A stretch of DNA of 49,646 nucleotides from Spirochaetales bacterium (GCA_016935695.1 JAFGQL010000101.1:1-49646); one strand, 5' to 3'. Shown: positions 36,725-45,270, numbered from the stretch's first letter. The notes: generated by a model not told the origin, from the sequence alone. Numbers and translations are program-made.

Positions 36725-38118
36725 GGGTCTGCCTTTTCATAGAAGGAAGCTACCCGTATATCACCGGCGGTGTCAGTGCCTGGGTGCACGACCTGATCCA
36801 GAACCTTGAGGATATTGAGTTCTCACTCTTCACCATCAGTCCCGCAGCCGGCCAGCCCCTCAGATACCAGCTGCCGGATAATGTGATTGAACATACCGAT
36901 ATTGTCCTTTCAGAAAAACCGGCCCGTGTGAAAAAAACCGTAAAAAAGCGCAGTCTGTTTTCCCGGATACAGGCTTTTCACGGCGTTTCGGAACAGGGAG
37001 GCGTCCCGGACATCACCGCACTTTTATCCCTCATGCCGGAAGGGTACGATATTTCGAGGGACGCAACAGCAAAGGCAAAAGGCTGGGAAATCATTGAGCA
37101 CAGAAACCGCCGCTCAAATCCTTTCTACGCGTTTTCCGACTATTTTTGGGCCTGGAAGTCTTCCCATGAATTAATGTTCAGGGTCCTTGCCGCGTCCCCT
37201 CCCAGGGCAGACGTGTACCACGCGGTTTCCACGGGGTTCGCGGGGCTTGCCGCCCTTGCGGCGAAAATCCGCCTGGGCAAACCCTTTTTTTTGACGGAAC
37301 ACGGTCTGTATCACAAGGAACGGGAAATGGAAATCCGCAAAGCGAACTTTGTCCGGGGATACCAGCGTGACATGTGGATACGCCTGTACAACGCCATCAG
37401 CCGCCACTGTTACCGCCATGCCGACATGGTCACCACCCTGTTTGAACGGAACAGGGAGTATCAGCTTTCCCTCGGCGCCGACCCGTCGGTCACCCTGGTA
37501 ACACCAAACGGTATAGATGTAGAACGCTTTTCCAGTATAGTGCGTGAACAAAAACCGGGGTTTCATGTCGGCCTGGTGGGAAGAGTCGTACCGATAAAAG
37601 ACATAAAAACATTCATCGCGGCAGCAAAAATTCTTGCCGACGCCCGGGATGACATAACCGTTCACTGTATCGGTCCAACCGATGAAGACCCCGCCTATTA
37701 TGAAGAATGTAAGGCCCTGGTAAAAAGTCTGAGAATAGAAGACCGTTTTGTATTCACAGGACGCCAGAATGTTCTGGAATATTACGCCTTCCTGGACATA
37801 CTCGCCCTGACCAGCGTCCGGGAGGCACAGCCTCTGGTACTCCTGGAGGCCTTTGCCGCAGGAGTGCCCTGTGTATCCACCAGGGTGGGGAATGTACCGG
37901 AAATGCTCGAACATGACGAACAGCTGTTATGCGCGCCGAAAGACGCTGAAGACCTTGCCATGAAAATACTCAGACTGTACGACAACCCCGGCATACGGCA
38001 AAAACTCATCCGGAAAAACAGCGCCCTGGTAAAGGAAAAACACGACAAGGCCGATCTGCACAAGACCTACCGCCGCATATACGCCGCTTTGGCCGAAGGG
38101 ACACCATGGCGGGAATAG
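36721..38118 (+). CDS. pelF: PelF glycosyltransferase (GT4)
   Basis: A 465-residue cytosolic GT-B glycosyltransferase of the Pel system, which in the model polymerises N-acetyl-hexosamines from UDP-sugars. Landmark blocks are the N-terminal IEGSYPYITGGVSAWVHD, FFLTEHGLYHKEREMEI, the GT4 donor-site segment VGLVGRVVPIKDIKTFI, and EAQPLVLLEAFAAGVPCVST holding the catalytic-type glutamates. The ATG at 36721 overlaps the pelE stop as ATGA; a longer frame from 36682 has no ribosome site. The overlap on both sides shows tight coupling in pelDEFG. This is the most securely identified gene of the cluster. Confidence 0.94.
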   Translation: MRVCLFIEGSYPYITGGVSAWVHDLIQNLEDIEFSLFTISPAAGQPLRYQLPDNVIEHTDIVLSEKPARVKKTVKKRSLFSRIQAFHGVSEQGGVPDITALLSLMPEGYDISRDATAKAKGWEIIEHRNRRSNPFYAFSDYFWAWKSSHELMFRVLAASPPRADVYHAVSTGFAGLAALAAKIRLGKPFFLTEHGLYHKEREMEIRKANFVRGYQRDMWIRLYNAISRHCYRHADMVTTLFERNREYQLSLGADPSVTLVTPNGIDVERFSSIVREQKPGFHVGLVGRVVPIKDIKTFIAAAKILADARDDITVHCIGPTDEDPAYYEECKALVKSLRIEDRFVFTGRQNVLEYYAFLDILALTSVREAQPLVLLEAFAAGVPCVSTRVGNVPEMLEHDEQLLCAPKDAEDLAMKILRLYDNPGIRQKLIRKNSALVKEKHDKADLHKTYRRIYAALAEGTPWRE

Positions 38119-39476
38119 GCTTCGAGCTGCGGAAAGTCTTTGAACGCCGGGACTTCTCTTCCCTTTTAACAGGAACCCTGGCTGGCATCATGATCGTCGC
38201 CGGACCGTGGGTACTGTCTATTGTAAGTCTTTCAGTCATTGCAGTCGCGGCAAGCCCCTTCGTCCAGGGCACCCGCCTGGTTTCCGGCATCATTGTGTAC
38301 AGCTATGCCTCATCGCTGATATTCTTCGGCGGGTTCCATTATCTGTATACCCGGTATCTGGCGGACCTGATCTACCTTGGAAAAAAACAGACCGCTTCTG
38401 CAGCCCTGGTTTTGTTTCTTGCAGGTGCCGCCGCCGTTTCGGCCCTCATGGCCGCTGCCGCGTCTTTCTTCATAAGCCCGGAAGTGGATAATCTGCATCT
38501 TTTACGGCTGTCCATCATTGTTTTGTACGTGTCCATAAACTCGACCTGGATCATCATGCTCTTCGCATCCCTCTTGTCGTGGTACACCCGCATCCTGTTC
38601 GTGTACGCCGCGGGAATGGCTGTTTCGGTCGCGCTCACCAATCCCGCGGCCGCTGCCGAGGGACTGGCCGGCGTCATTGCTGCCATCGCGGCGGGGAACC
38701 TGCTCATCACCCTGGGGCTTTTGGCCCTGTGTCTTTCGGCCTACCCTCCGAAAAGGTTCCGCCTGGCGGTGAAAGAAGGCCGCCGGGCTCTTGCAAAATA
38801 CGGGAAACTGATGGCTACGGGATTTCTGTACTACCTTGCCGTATGGGCGGACAAAATCATCTACTGGCATGTCTATGGAAACAGAGTGGACGGTACCTTT
38901 TTCCGGCTCTACGATCCTTACGACCTGACAGTCTTTTTTGCCAACCTGGCAGTCATCCCCGGCCTCGTGGTCTTCGTCGCCGATACCGAACCTGCCCTGT
39001 ATATACGTCTGAAGAAATTCATTCATAGTCTGATCAAAGGCACGTACAACAGAATCATCCACGAACGCTACGAACTGTTCGCGGTCATTCGCCTCAGCTT
39101 TACACGACTTTTGTCAGTCGACCTCCTGTGCTCCCTCGTATTCATGGCCCTCGCCCTGGACAGAAACCTCTTTCCGTCCTTTGACCCTCTTGTCACCGCC
39201 TTGAGTCTCGCCGGGGTGTTCTTTCAGTTGACCTTTTTTTGCCTGCTCACCTTGTTGTTCTACGTAGAAGACCACAGCTTTGCCATGATTGCCTCAGGGG
39301 TGTACGCCCTGGCAAGCACTGTGTTCACCCTGCTGCTGGTCCGGTATGCAGGCCCGGCATGGACCGGCGCAGGTTTTGCATCAGGCGGCGCCCTTGCCTG
39401 CCTTGTGCTGCTCCGCCGGGCAGCGGTTTTGTCCCGTTATCTTGAACGCTTCCTCCTCGCCCGGTACAGCGAATAA
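38106..39476 (+). CDS. pelG: PelG membrane transporter
   Basis: A 456-residue polytopic protein with about twelve helices, beginning with the family signature MAGIGFELRKVF. PelG is a flippase-like member of the MOP/MATE superfamily and, with PelD-E-F, forms the inner-membrane synthase that passes the polymer out of the cytoplasm. The segment YLAVWADKIIYWHVYG in the middle and the charged loop before TRLLSVDLL are consistent with this. Its start overlaps the pelF stop by 13 bases. A weak hairpin follows; the LamG lipoprotein gene downstream seems to have its own promoter. Confidence 0.94.
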   Translation: MAGIGFELRKVFERRDFSSLLTGTLAGIMIVAGPWVLSIVSLSVIAVAASPFVQGTRLVSGIIVYSYASSLIFFGGFHYLYTRYLADLIYLGKKQTASAALVLFLAGAAAVSALMAAAASFFISPEVDNLHLLRLSIIVLYVSINSTWIIMLFASLLSWYTRILFVYAAGMAVSVALTNPAAAAEGLAGVIAAIAAGNLLITLGLLALCLSAYPPKRFRLAVKEGRRALAKYGKLMATGFLYYLAVWADKIIYWHVYGNRVDGTFFRLYDPYDLTVFFANLAVIPGLVVFVADTEPALYIRLKKFIHSLIKGTYNRIIHERYELFAVIRLSFTRLLSVDLLCSLVFMALALDRNLFPSFDPLVTALSLAGVFFQLTFFCLLTLLFYVEDHSFAMIASGVYALASTVFTLLLVRYAGPAWTGAGFASGGALACLVLLRRAAVLSRYLERFLLARYSE

Positions 39477-39491
39477 ACCTAGTACCCCGGC

Positions 39492-39518
39492 ATGATGTTT
39501 CCATCATACTTTTATTGT
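39492..39518 (+). terminator. Weak hairpin after pelG
   Basis: ATGATG (39492-39497) and CATCAT (39502-39507) form a short stem followed by a T-rich tract. Probably a poor terminator, so some read-through to the lipoprotein gene is likely. Confidence 0.35.
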
Positions 39519-39578
39519 ATTTTTCTCATCTTTTGGTGTTTTTGGATATTTTGTATGGATTTTTTCACGAAATGAGTT

Positions 39579-39584
39579 TATTAT
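39579..39584 (+). promoter_or_regulatory. Candidate -10 box of the LamG lipoprotein gene
   Basis: TATTAT ends 6 bases before the ATG in a strongly AT-rich stretch (39520-39588) that differs from the surrounding GC-rich genes. There is no ribosome site and no clear -35, so the transcript may be leaderless. Confidence 0.4.
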
Positions 39585-39590
39585 ATACCC

Positions 39591-41531
39591 ATGAAACATT
39601 TATCCGTCATTTTCATTGGCCTCGCGGCCATACTTTTTCTAACATCATCCTGTGATTTTCTATCTCCTGAGTCCAGCTCCACAGGTTCAGACAAGAGCGC
39701 ATTCGAAGCGGCCTTCATGCAGAGTTTTGACCTGCTCCATTCAAAAGGAGTTATCGCAGGAGACGAACGCAGCCTGACACCCTCTCCCCGTTCGTCTGCA
39801 TCGGGATCAAAGGCAACGGTAAACGTGAGCCTCGACGGCTACACCTTCAGTTTCGCAGACACGGATAAAAGCCTTGCAGATTACCCTGAACAGGGCCAGA
39901 CCACCGTTTACTCGGTCTTCAATCAGGGCGGGGAGGTGTACAAAATAACCGCGACAACCAGCTATCCCGCAGCGGCAGTGCAATCTTATACCATTGAGTC
40001 CTACTACGTTCTCGATGTCTCACCGGGATCGAGCGTCCCTGACGGAGAATGGACCATCGACGATCCGGTGGTGGACCCCGACGGCAACCTGGATCCCCTC
40101 TACCGGGAAACCTTCGAAACCTGGTTCAAGGACGGGTCGGTTCGTTACGAAACCATTGTAGCCGTTCGTGCCTGGGACGGTTCGGAAAACTCCTACGCAG
40201 AATTTGATTTTGCCGGTTCCCTCGATTACCCGGATTTCTTCATGCCCGTGGAAGACAGCCAGGCGGTGTACTCGTCGGTGGTTGTCTATACCCATATACG
40301 GAACACCGACCACAACTTCAGTTTCTGGGAAGGCTCCGAGGTGCAGAACATCCTTGGTATTCGCTACTACACCGAAACCCTGGAAACCCCCGGAATAACC
40401 GCCGGTGTTGAGGAAACGGTGAACAAGACCACCCTTGCCTTTGAAAAGGCCATTTCCGCCTATGTGACTGCAGGGGGCGATTACATAAGCCGGCTTGGCG
40501 ACATCTACCTCGGCTCGGAACACCAGGTCCTGGCTGAATCGGTGATCCGCCAGTATGAAACCTACACGGCAACCGATGGAGACGGCGACGGTGATTTTGA
40601 CACTACAACTGCTTCCATAGACGGCCCTCAGACCGTCATGAAAAGCCATGTCGTGGACATCACCGGCAGCGCTGATTTTTATCTGACCCGTCTGAACGAC
40701 AACGCGACAGAACTCGGTAACTGGGAAGGCTCCAGCCTGTACATGCCCGAAGGAGACGCAGCGGAAATTGCAGCAGCCGACGCAGACAGCCAGATAGAAC
40801 GGACGACCACCACCACAAACAGCGAAGGCCTTACTGTTGACCTTGTGACCGAAGACATCGGCAGCTCCGACATCGCCCAGCTATACCGTTCCATCAGCAC
40901 CGGCGCGGCATCAATACCCAGTACCAGCGTGCCTAAGGGAATGGACGCCGACGGCGACGGACTTGTGGAACAGTATGACGGCGATCAGGGACGGGTTGAA
41001 GATTCCGCAATAGGCGGAACCGACATCAATCTGTCTACCCGGGGGACCATCAGCGTATGGGTGTACATAGACAAATACCAGGATTTTGGCGGCATCGTCC
41101 ATAAAGGGGTCCAGCCCGATTTTACCGATGAAAGCTACAGCCTGCAGTTCTGGGGCGACAGAGGCCAGGTGGCATTTATCGTGAACCAGAACCCTGCCAA
41201 CGGGTATGAAATACTCTACAGCAGCTTCCGGCTTAACAGGAAAAAATGGTACCACCTCGCGGCAACCTGGGATTCGGTCACTGCGGATACCGACGGAAAA
41301 TACTACATGCGCCTGTACATCAACGGCCAGTTTAACCGCCGAGAAGAAATTTCCGCCGGCTATACGGCACACCAGAATTCAAGCCCGGTGGTTATCGGAA
41401 GCCAGCTGGCCGGTGAAGACGTCTTGAGCGGCTATTACGGCTTTGACGGGTTCATGGACGGCCTTGCCCTTTACGGCACTGCCCTTGACGCCGAAGCGGT
41501 ACAGAGCCTGTATCTGACACAGCAGCCGTAA
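39591..41531 (+). CDS. LamG-domain lipoprotein behind the pel operon
   Basis: A 646-residue lipoprotein. The signal peptide ends in the lipobox LTSSC (C21). A polar region and beta-rich middle (about 70-370, with repeated Y/F-containing strands) precede two acidic loops of DxDxDG type, DGDGDGDFD (329-337) and DADGDGLVE (452-460), which suit calcium binding. Residues about 477-640 form a LamG/concanavalin-like jelly roll (TISVWVYIDKY, LNRKKWYHLAATWD, RLYINGQFN, GFDGFMDGLALYGTAL). Such domains bind sugars or cell-surface proteins. Its position behind pelG suggests it holds or trims the polymer at the cell surface, but no catalytic residues are evident and no known Pel protein has this layout. 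Followed by a terminator. Confidence 0.82.
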   Translation: MKHLSVIFIGLAAILFLTSSCDFLSPESSSTGSDKSAFEAAFMQSFDLLHSKGVIAGDERSLTPSPRSSASGSKATVNVSLDGYTFSFADTDKSLADYPEQGQTTVYSVFNQGGEVYKITATTSYPAAAVQSYTIESYYVLDVSPGSSVPDGEWTIDDPVVDPDGNLDPLYRETFETWFKDGSVRYETIVAVRAWDGSENSYAEFDFAGSLDYPDFFMPVEDSQAVYSSVVVYTHIRNTDHNFSFWEGSEVQNILGIRYYTETLETPGITAGVEETVNKTTLAFEKAISAYVTAGGDYISRLGDIYLGSEHQVLAESVIRQYETYTATDGDGDGDFDTTTASIDGPQTVMKSHVVDITGSADFYLTRLNDNATELGNWEGSSLYMPEGDAAEIAAADADSQIERTTTTTNSEGLTVDLVTEDIGSSDIAQLYRSISTGAASIPSTSVPKGMDADGDGLVEQYDGDQGRVEDSAIGGTDINLSTRGTISVWVYIDKYQDFGGIVHKGVQPDFTDESYSLQFWGDRGQVAFIVNQNPANGYEILYSSFRLNRKKWYHLAATWDSVTADTDGKYYMRLYINGQFNRREEISAGYTAHQNSSPVVIGSQLAGEDVLSGYYGFDGFMDGLALYGTALDAEAVQSLYLTQQP

Positions 41532-41544
41532 TCCCTGCACAATA

Positions 41545-41597
41545 CCCCTCTACAGTACTCAGTTTACATGAAGAACTTTAGAGGGGTTGTTTTTTTC
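41545..41597 (+). terminator. Terminator between the LamG gene and ugpE
   Basis: CCCCTCTA (41545-41552) pairs with TAGAGGGG (41579-41586) across a 26-base loop, followed by TTG and a run of seven T. It ends the rightward pel/lipoprotein transcripts; the minus-strand side lacks a T-run. Confidence 0.75.
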
Positions 41598-41610
41598 CTG
41601 ACTGAAATAC

Positions 41611-42465
41611 CTATTTTTCCTTTTCCGTCATTCCTTCGATAAACTGTTCCTGCATGAGAACAATTACAGCCACTGGCGGCAGGGCGGCAAGTATTGTGGT
41701 TGCCATGATAATGTTCCATTCCGGCAGCTGCTCCTCTGCGGCTATCATTGCCTTGAGCCCGACAAGTATGGTGTGCAAGTCCGGGGTCGAGGCCATTAAA
41801 AGCGGCCACAGGTACTGGTTCCAGCCGTAAATAAACTGCACCACCACCAGCGCGGCGGTAGTGGTCCTGGTGACCGGAGCAAGGATGAACACCATGAACC
41901 GTAAAGGGCCTGCTCCGTCTATCATCGCCGCCTCTGTCAGTTCGTCCGGTATGGAAAGAAAAGACTGCCGGTAAAAGAAGGTCGCGGTTGCCGAAGCGAT
42001 CAGCGGGAGGATGAGTCCAGCGTAGGTGTCCAGCAGTTTGAGATCAGCCATGATCTTGTACGTAGGTAAAATGCGTATTTCAACAGGAAGCATGAGGGTA
42101 ATGATTACCATCCAGAAAAAAAGCGTACTTCCCCGGAACCGGAAATACACAAGGGCATAGGCGGCAAGGAAGGCGATGACAACTTTACCCAGGGTGATGC
42201 CAACAGCCATAATGGCACTGTTCTTGAGCATACTCGCGCCGCTGGCAGAAAACGCTCCGGCCATCCTGGAGCCGGAAGCAATCGCCCGTGCATAATTGAC
42301 AATGAATTGCGTACCGGGGATGAGGGGCATGGGTTTCTGCATGATCGCCTGAACGTTATGGGTCGAAGCGACAAACACAAAATACATAGGAAACAGGATG
42401 AGCGCGACTCCGATAATGCACAGCACATGGAGGAGCAGGATGCCTCCTTTGTTTTCCACTGCCAT
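41611..42465 (-). CDS. ugpE: Glycerol-3-phosphate-type ABC importer, permease UgpE
   Basis: A 284-residue inner-membrane permease with six helices and the EAA loop ELTEAAMIDGAGPLRFM. Blocks such as LILFPMYFVFVAST, WMVIITLMLPVEIRILPT and FIYGWNQYLWPLL agree closely with E. coli UgpE as I remember it. With UgpA and UgpB it would import sn-glycerol-3-phosphate or glycerophosphodiesters. GGTGG is 7 bases before the ATG, and the start lies 2 bases after the ugpA stop. No ATPase gene (ugpC) follows. Confidence 0.93.
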   Translation of the reverse strand: MAVENKGGILLLHVLCIIGVALILFPMYFVFVASTHNVQAIMQKPMPLIPGTQFIVNYARAIASGSRMAGAFSASGASMLKNSAIMAVGITLGKVVIAFLAAYALVYFRFRGSTLFFWMVIITLMLPVEIRILPTYKIMADLKLLDTYAGLILPLIASATATFFYRQSFLSIPDELTEAAMIDGAGPLRFMVFILAPVTRTTTAALVVVQFIYGWNQYLWPLLMASTPDLHTILVGLKAMIAAEEQLPEWNIIMATTILAALPPVAVIVLMQEQFIEGMTEKEK

Positions 42466-42467
42466 CT

Positions 42468-43352
42468 TTATACCACCTTTCTTTGAGTAAACTTGAACTG
42501 TATAACGGTGATGATGATTACCGCTGTCATAATTACCACCGATTGTGCCGAAGACCCTCCCAGATCAAGGCCGAGAAATCCGTCGGAAAATACTTTGTAT
42601 ACCAGGGTTTCGGTCGCGTGGTTAGGACCGCCCTGGGTAAGCTGGTGAATGGTACCAAACGTATCAAAGACGGAATACAAAAGGTTCATGGTAAGGAGAA
42701 AGGTGATGACAGGGTTCAGCAGGGGAAGTATCACCTTCCGGAATACCATAAGCCTGCCTGCCCCGTCTACGACAGCCGATTCAACCAGCGACCGGGGAAT
42801 GCTCATGAATCCTGCAAGAAAAAAGAGGAAATTATAGGATATGCGTTTCCATGACGCTGCGAGACTTACCAGCAGAAGCGCCTGGCTGCCGTTCAGCACA
42901 TAATTCCAGTCAACATTGAAATACTCAAGAACAAGGGCGGCAATGCCAACCCGCGGATTAAAAAGAAAAAGCCATACTACGCCGGCTGTTGCGGGGGCCA
43001 CCGCGTAGGGCCAGATGACAAGAGTCTGGTACATGCTTCCATGTTTTTTTGGCAGGCTGAACACAAGCCATGCAAAGACCAGACCGCCAAGAAGGGAAAA
43101 CACGGTAACCACAGATGAAAGGTAGAGGGTGGTAAGTATGACCTTAAGATATCCCTCATCAGAAAAAAGGGTCAGATAATTCGCGATTCCCACAAACTGT
43201 TTTGACAAACCCCAGGGGTCTTCCCTGAAAAACGACTGCAGAACGGCCTGGGACGCCGGCCAGAAAAAAAACACCAGGATAATCACCGCCTCGGGAAGGA
43301 TCAGGAGGTAGGGCAGCAGTTTCTGTTTGAATACAATCTGTTTAGAGACCAT
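42468..43352 (-). CDS. ugpA: Glycerol-3-phosphate-type ABC importer, permease UgpA
   Basis: A 294-residue permease with six helices. The EAA loop is SLVESAVVDGAGRLMVF, and MYQTLVIWPYAVAPATAGVVW and SWKRISYNFLFFLAGF strongly recall E. coli UgpA. The ATG at 43352 with GGAG 5 bases upstream is preferred to a GTG at 43358. It is separated from ugpB by an 80-base gap with a strong hairpin, while ugpE follows almost directly. Confidence 0.93.
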   Translation of the reverse strand: MVSKQIVFKQKLLPYLLILPEAVIILVFFFWPASQAVLQSFFREDPWGLSKQFVGIANYLTLFSDEGYLKVILTTLYLSSVVTVFSLLGGLVFAWLVFSLPKKHGSMYQTLVIWPYAVAPATAGVVWLFLFNPRVGIAALVLEYFNVDWNYVLNGSQALLLVSLAASWKRISYNFLFFLAGFMSIPRSLVESAVVDGAGRLMVFRKVILPLLNPVITFLLTMNLLYSVFDTFGTIHQLTQGGPNHATETLVYKVFSDGFLGLDLGGSSAQSVVIMTAVIIITVIQFKFTQRKVV

Positions 43353-43370
43353 GGACACTCCAACACAACA

Positions 43371-43397
43371 CGGGATACCACCTTAGGCGGTATCCCG
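43371..43397. repeat. Hairpin between ugpB and ugpA
   Basis: CGGGATACC (43371-43379) and GGTATCCCG (43389-43397) form a perfect 9-bp stem; CCT/AGG can extend it into the loop. No T-run follows on either strand. Such hairpins after a binding-protein gene commonly protect the upstream message, raising its level over the permeases. Confidence 0.7.
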
Positions 43398-43434
43398 CAT
43401 ATTTCACAAAAGATACAGAAAGATGCGTAAACTG

Positions 43435-44778
43435 TTATGTGTTGTCAGCCTCGAACTTTCTTAACAGGGCATTGCCCTGACGCACTGCCTCGTCAAGGCC
43501 TTCCTGGGCCGACTTTTCCCCGGAAAAAATGGATTCCTGGGCGGAATTGAACACGTCCCGGATCTGCACGAAATTACCGAACCGCAAGCCTTTGGAATTG
43601 GCTGTGGGAGCGTTGAGGGTCATCTGCAGAAGGGCGGTTTCTGTTCCCGGGTTTTTCTGATAGAACCCCTGTTTTTTTGACAAGTCATAGGCAGCATAGG
43701 TGATCGGCAGATAACCGGTAAACTGGTGCCAGTCCGCCTGTACTTCCGGTGACGAAAGATAAGCCAGGAACTGTGCGACACCCTTGTATTCACCTTCGGA
43801 GTGACCGCCCATGACCCACAAAGACGCGCCGCCTATGATGGAATTGCGCGGTGCCCCTTTCACGTCATCGTAATAGGGCAGCATTCCGGTACCGAACTCA
43901 AAATCACAGCTTGCCTTTGCCCCCGCATAACCTGCAGACGAATTGAAGATCATGCCGACTTCGCCGGAAGAAAACAGCGCGTCCGCATTACCCTGTCTGC
44001 CGCCGTAGCGGAAGAGCCCTTCCTTCTGCCATTGTGCCAGGTTCTCATGGTGGCGGACGACGAGGGGATTGTTGATGGTAAACTCTGCGTCCTTTCCTTC
44101 GAACCCGTTGGATTTGGTGCCTATGGGCGTGTCATGCCAGGCACTGAAGTTCTCGATCATCAGCCAGGAAGGCCACGCTGTAGTAAACCCGGCCTTAACC
44201 GCTCCTGAGGCAACAAGCTTTTTGCTGTAAGCTTCAACCTCTGCCCAGGTTTTCGGCGGGCGTTCGGGATCAAGACCTGCAGCCTTGAATGCTTCCTTGT
44301 TGTAATACAAGATCGGGGTTGAGCTGTTAAAGGGCATTGACAGCATGTTTCCCTTGGGATCTGTGTAATAGCCGGTGACGGTTGACAGGTAATCGGCTGA
44401 ATTAAAGGCCTGTCCTGTCCTTTTCATCAGTTCATACACGGGGACAATCGCCTTACCCGCAGCCATCATGCTGCCGGTACCTACTTCAAAAACCTGCATG
44501 ATGTGGGGCTGCGTTCCCGAACGGAACGCGGCGATCCCTGCTGTCATGGTCTCGGCGTAGCTCCCTTTATTCACAGGGATAAGTTTATACACCGCCTGTG
44601 AGCTGTTGAAACCTGCAGCAATCGCGTCCACTTTTTCGCCAAGTTTACCGCCCATTGCATGCCACCAGAAAATCTCTATGGGTCCGTCCTGGGCCGAGAC
44701 CTGTTCCTGACTGCCGCCTGCAAACAGCGGAAGCAGACATAACATAAGTGCACCTGCTAACAATAATCGTTTTCTCAT
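43435..44778 (-). CDS. ugpB: Glycerol-3-phosphate-type ABC importer, binding protein UgpB
   Basis: A 447-residue solute-binding protein with a signal peptide (residues 1-20, MRKRLLLAGALMLCLLPLFA). The single cysteine (C14) is inside the hydrophobic core and does not form a lipobox, so it is probably a soluble periplasmic protein. Family blocks include FWWHAMGGKLGEKVDAI, QPHIMQVFEVGTG and FNSSTPILYYNKEAFKAAGL. The match to UgpB-type proteins supports glycerol-3-phosphate or its diesters as ligand, though related sugar binders cannot be excluded. GGAG precedes the ATG by 10 bases. It is the first gene of ugpB-ugpA-ugpE. An imperfect TTAAT-N5-ATTAA dyad lies upstream (44839-44853). Confidence 0.92.
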   Translation of the reverse strand: MRKRLLLAGALMLCLLPLFAGGSQEQVSAQDGPIEIFWWHAMGGKLGEKVDAIAAGFNSSQAVYKLIPVNKGSYAETMTAGIAAFRSGTQPHIMQVFEVGTGSMMAAGKAIVPVYELMKRTGQAFNSADYLSTVTGYYTDPKGNMLSMPFNSSTPILYYNKEAFKAAGLDPERPPKTWAEVEAYSKKLVASGAVKAGFTTAWPSWLMIENFSAWHDTPIGTKSNGFEGKDAEFTINNPLVVRHHENLAQWQKEGLFRYGGRQGNADALFSSGEVGMIFNSSAGYAGAKASCDFEFGTGMLPYYDDVKGAPRNSIIGGASLWVMGGHSEGEYKGVAQFLAYLSSPEVQADWHQFTGYLPITYAAYDLSKKQGFYQKNPGTETALLQMTLNAPTANSKGLRFGNFVQIRDVFNSAQESIFSGEKSAQEGLDEAVRQGNALLRKFEADNT

Positions 44779-44917
44779 GAAATTTGACTCCTTTCACATA
44801 AGTGGCCGTCATCTTCGTTGCGGAACGTGAAAGAACGGTTAATCAACAATTAAGTTTTTGTGAATTGACGGTTTATACCGGGCCCAAAGTATCTGGTCTC
44901 ATACGGTCCCGGCCGGG

Positions 44918-44946
44918 TTGACCAGGGGTAGACACTCAAAATTATT
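44918..44946 (+). promoter_or_regulatory. Candidate tRNA-Cys promoter
   Basis: TTGACC (44918-44923), 17 bases, ATTATT (44941-44946), about 28 bases before the tRNA 5' end. Confidence 0.45.
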
Positions 44947-44974
44947 TTTAGTATCTTTAGCTCCGCATTCATAC

Positions 44975-45046
44975 GGCGCCGTACCCAAGTGGTAAGGGAG
45001 AGGTCTGCAAAACCTTTATGCAGCGGTTCGAATCCGCTCGGCGCCT
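44975..45046 (+). tRNA. tRNA-Cys (GCA anticodon)
   Basis: A 72-base cloverleaf: acceptor GGCGCCG / CGGCGCC, D-arm with GGTAAGGG, anticodon arm with loop CTGCAAA giving anticodon GCA, and T-arm loop with GGTTCGAATCC. The discriminator base is U, the identity base of tRNA-Cys. The 3' CCA is not encoded (the sequence continues with AATC), so it must be added afterwards. Confidence 0.95.
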
Positions 45047-45193
45047 AATCTTTTTACACACCTGTCATTTCACCCGTCATGCCCTGTCCTGGGCCTGTTT
45101 CTGCCTCGATCCTGAACACATCCATCTGCAGGTACGGTTACCGCGCCGTAACTTGGTCATCAATATTACTGAAAAGCAAAATTCCGAAAAAAT

Positions 45194-45213
45194 ATGTAAA
45201 GTTTGCTTTACAT
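45194..45213. promoter_or_regulatory. Operator 1 of the XRE repressor
   Basis: Perfect dyad ATGTAAAG-TTTG-CTTTACAT. It overlaps the -35 hexamer of the promoter at 45207-45235. The same dyad recurs 46 bases downstream. Confidence 0.8.
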
Positions 45214-45235
45214 CTGCATAAAAACAGGATATATT
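45207..45235 (+). promoter_or_regulatory. Promoter of the XRE-membrane protein operon
   Basis: TTTACA (45207-45212), 17 bases, TATATT (45230-45235). Transcription should start near 45242, inside operator 2, so two bound dimers would block the promoter completely. Confidence 0.7.
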
Positions 45236-45239
45236 CACT

Positions 45240-45259
45240 ATGTAAAGCTAACTTTACAT
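45240..45259. promoter_or_regulatory. Operator 2 of the XRE repressor
   Basis: Perfect dyad ATGTAAAG-CTAA-CTTTACAT, flanked by one more T/A pair, spanning the predicted transcription start and abutting the GGAGG ribosome site at 45261-45265. Confidence 0.8.
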
Positions 45260-45270
45260 AGGAGGCGTCT

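Noticed and set aside
37171-37914. 247-codon minus-strand frame inside pelF
   Set aside because: pelF is certain; the antisense frame has no recognisable domain.
43435-44778. UgpB as a lipoprotein because of C14
   Set aside because: The cysteine is in the hydrophobic core and is not followed by a mature region; no lipobox geometry.
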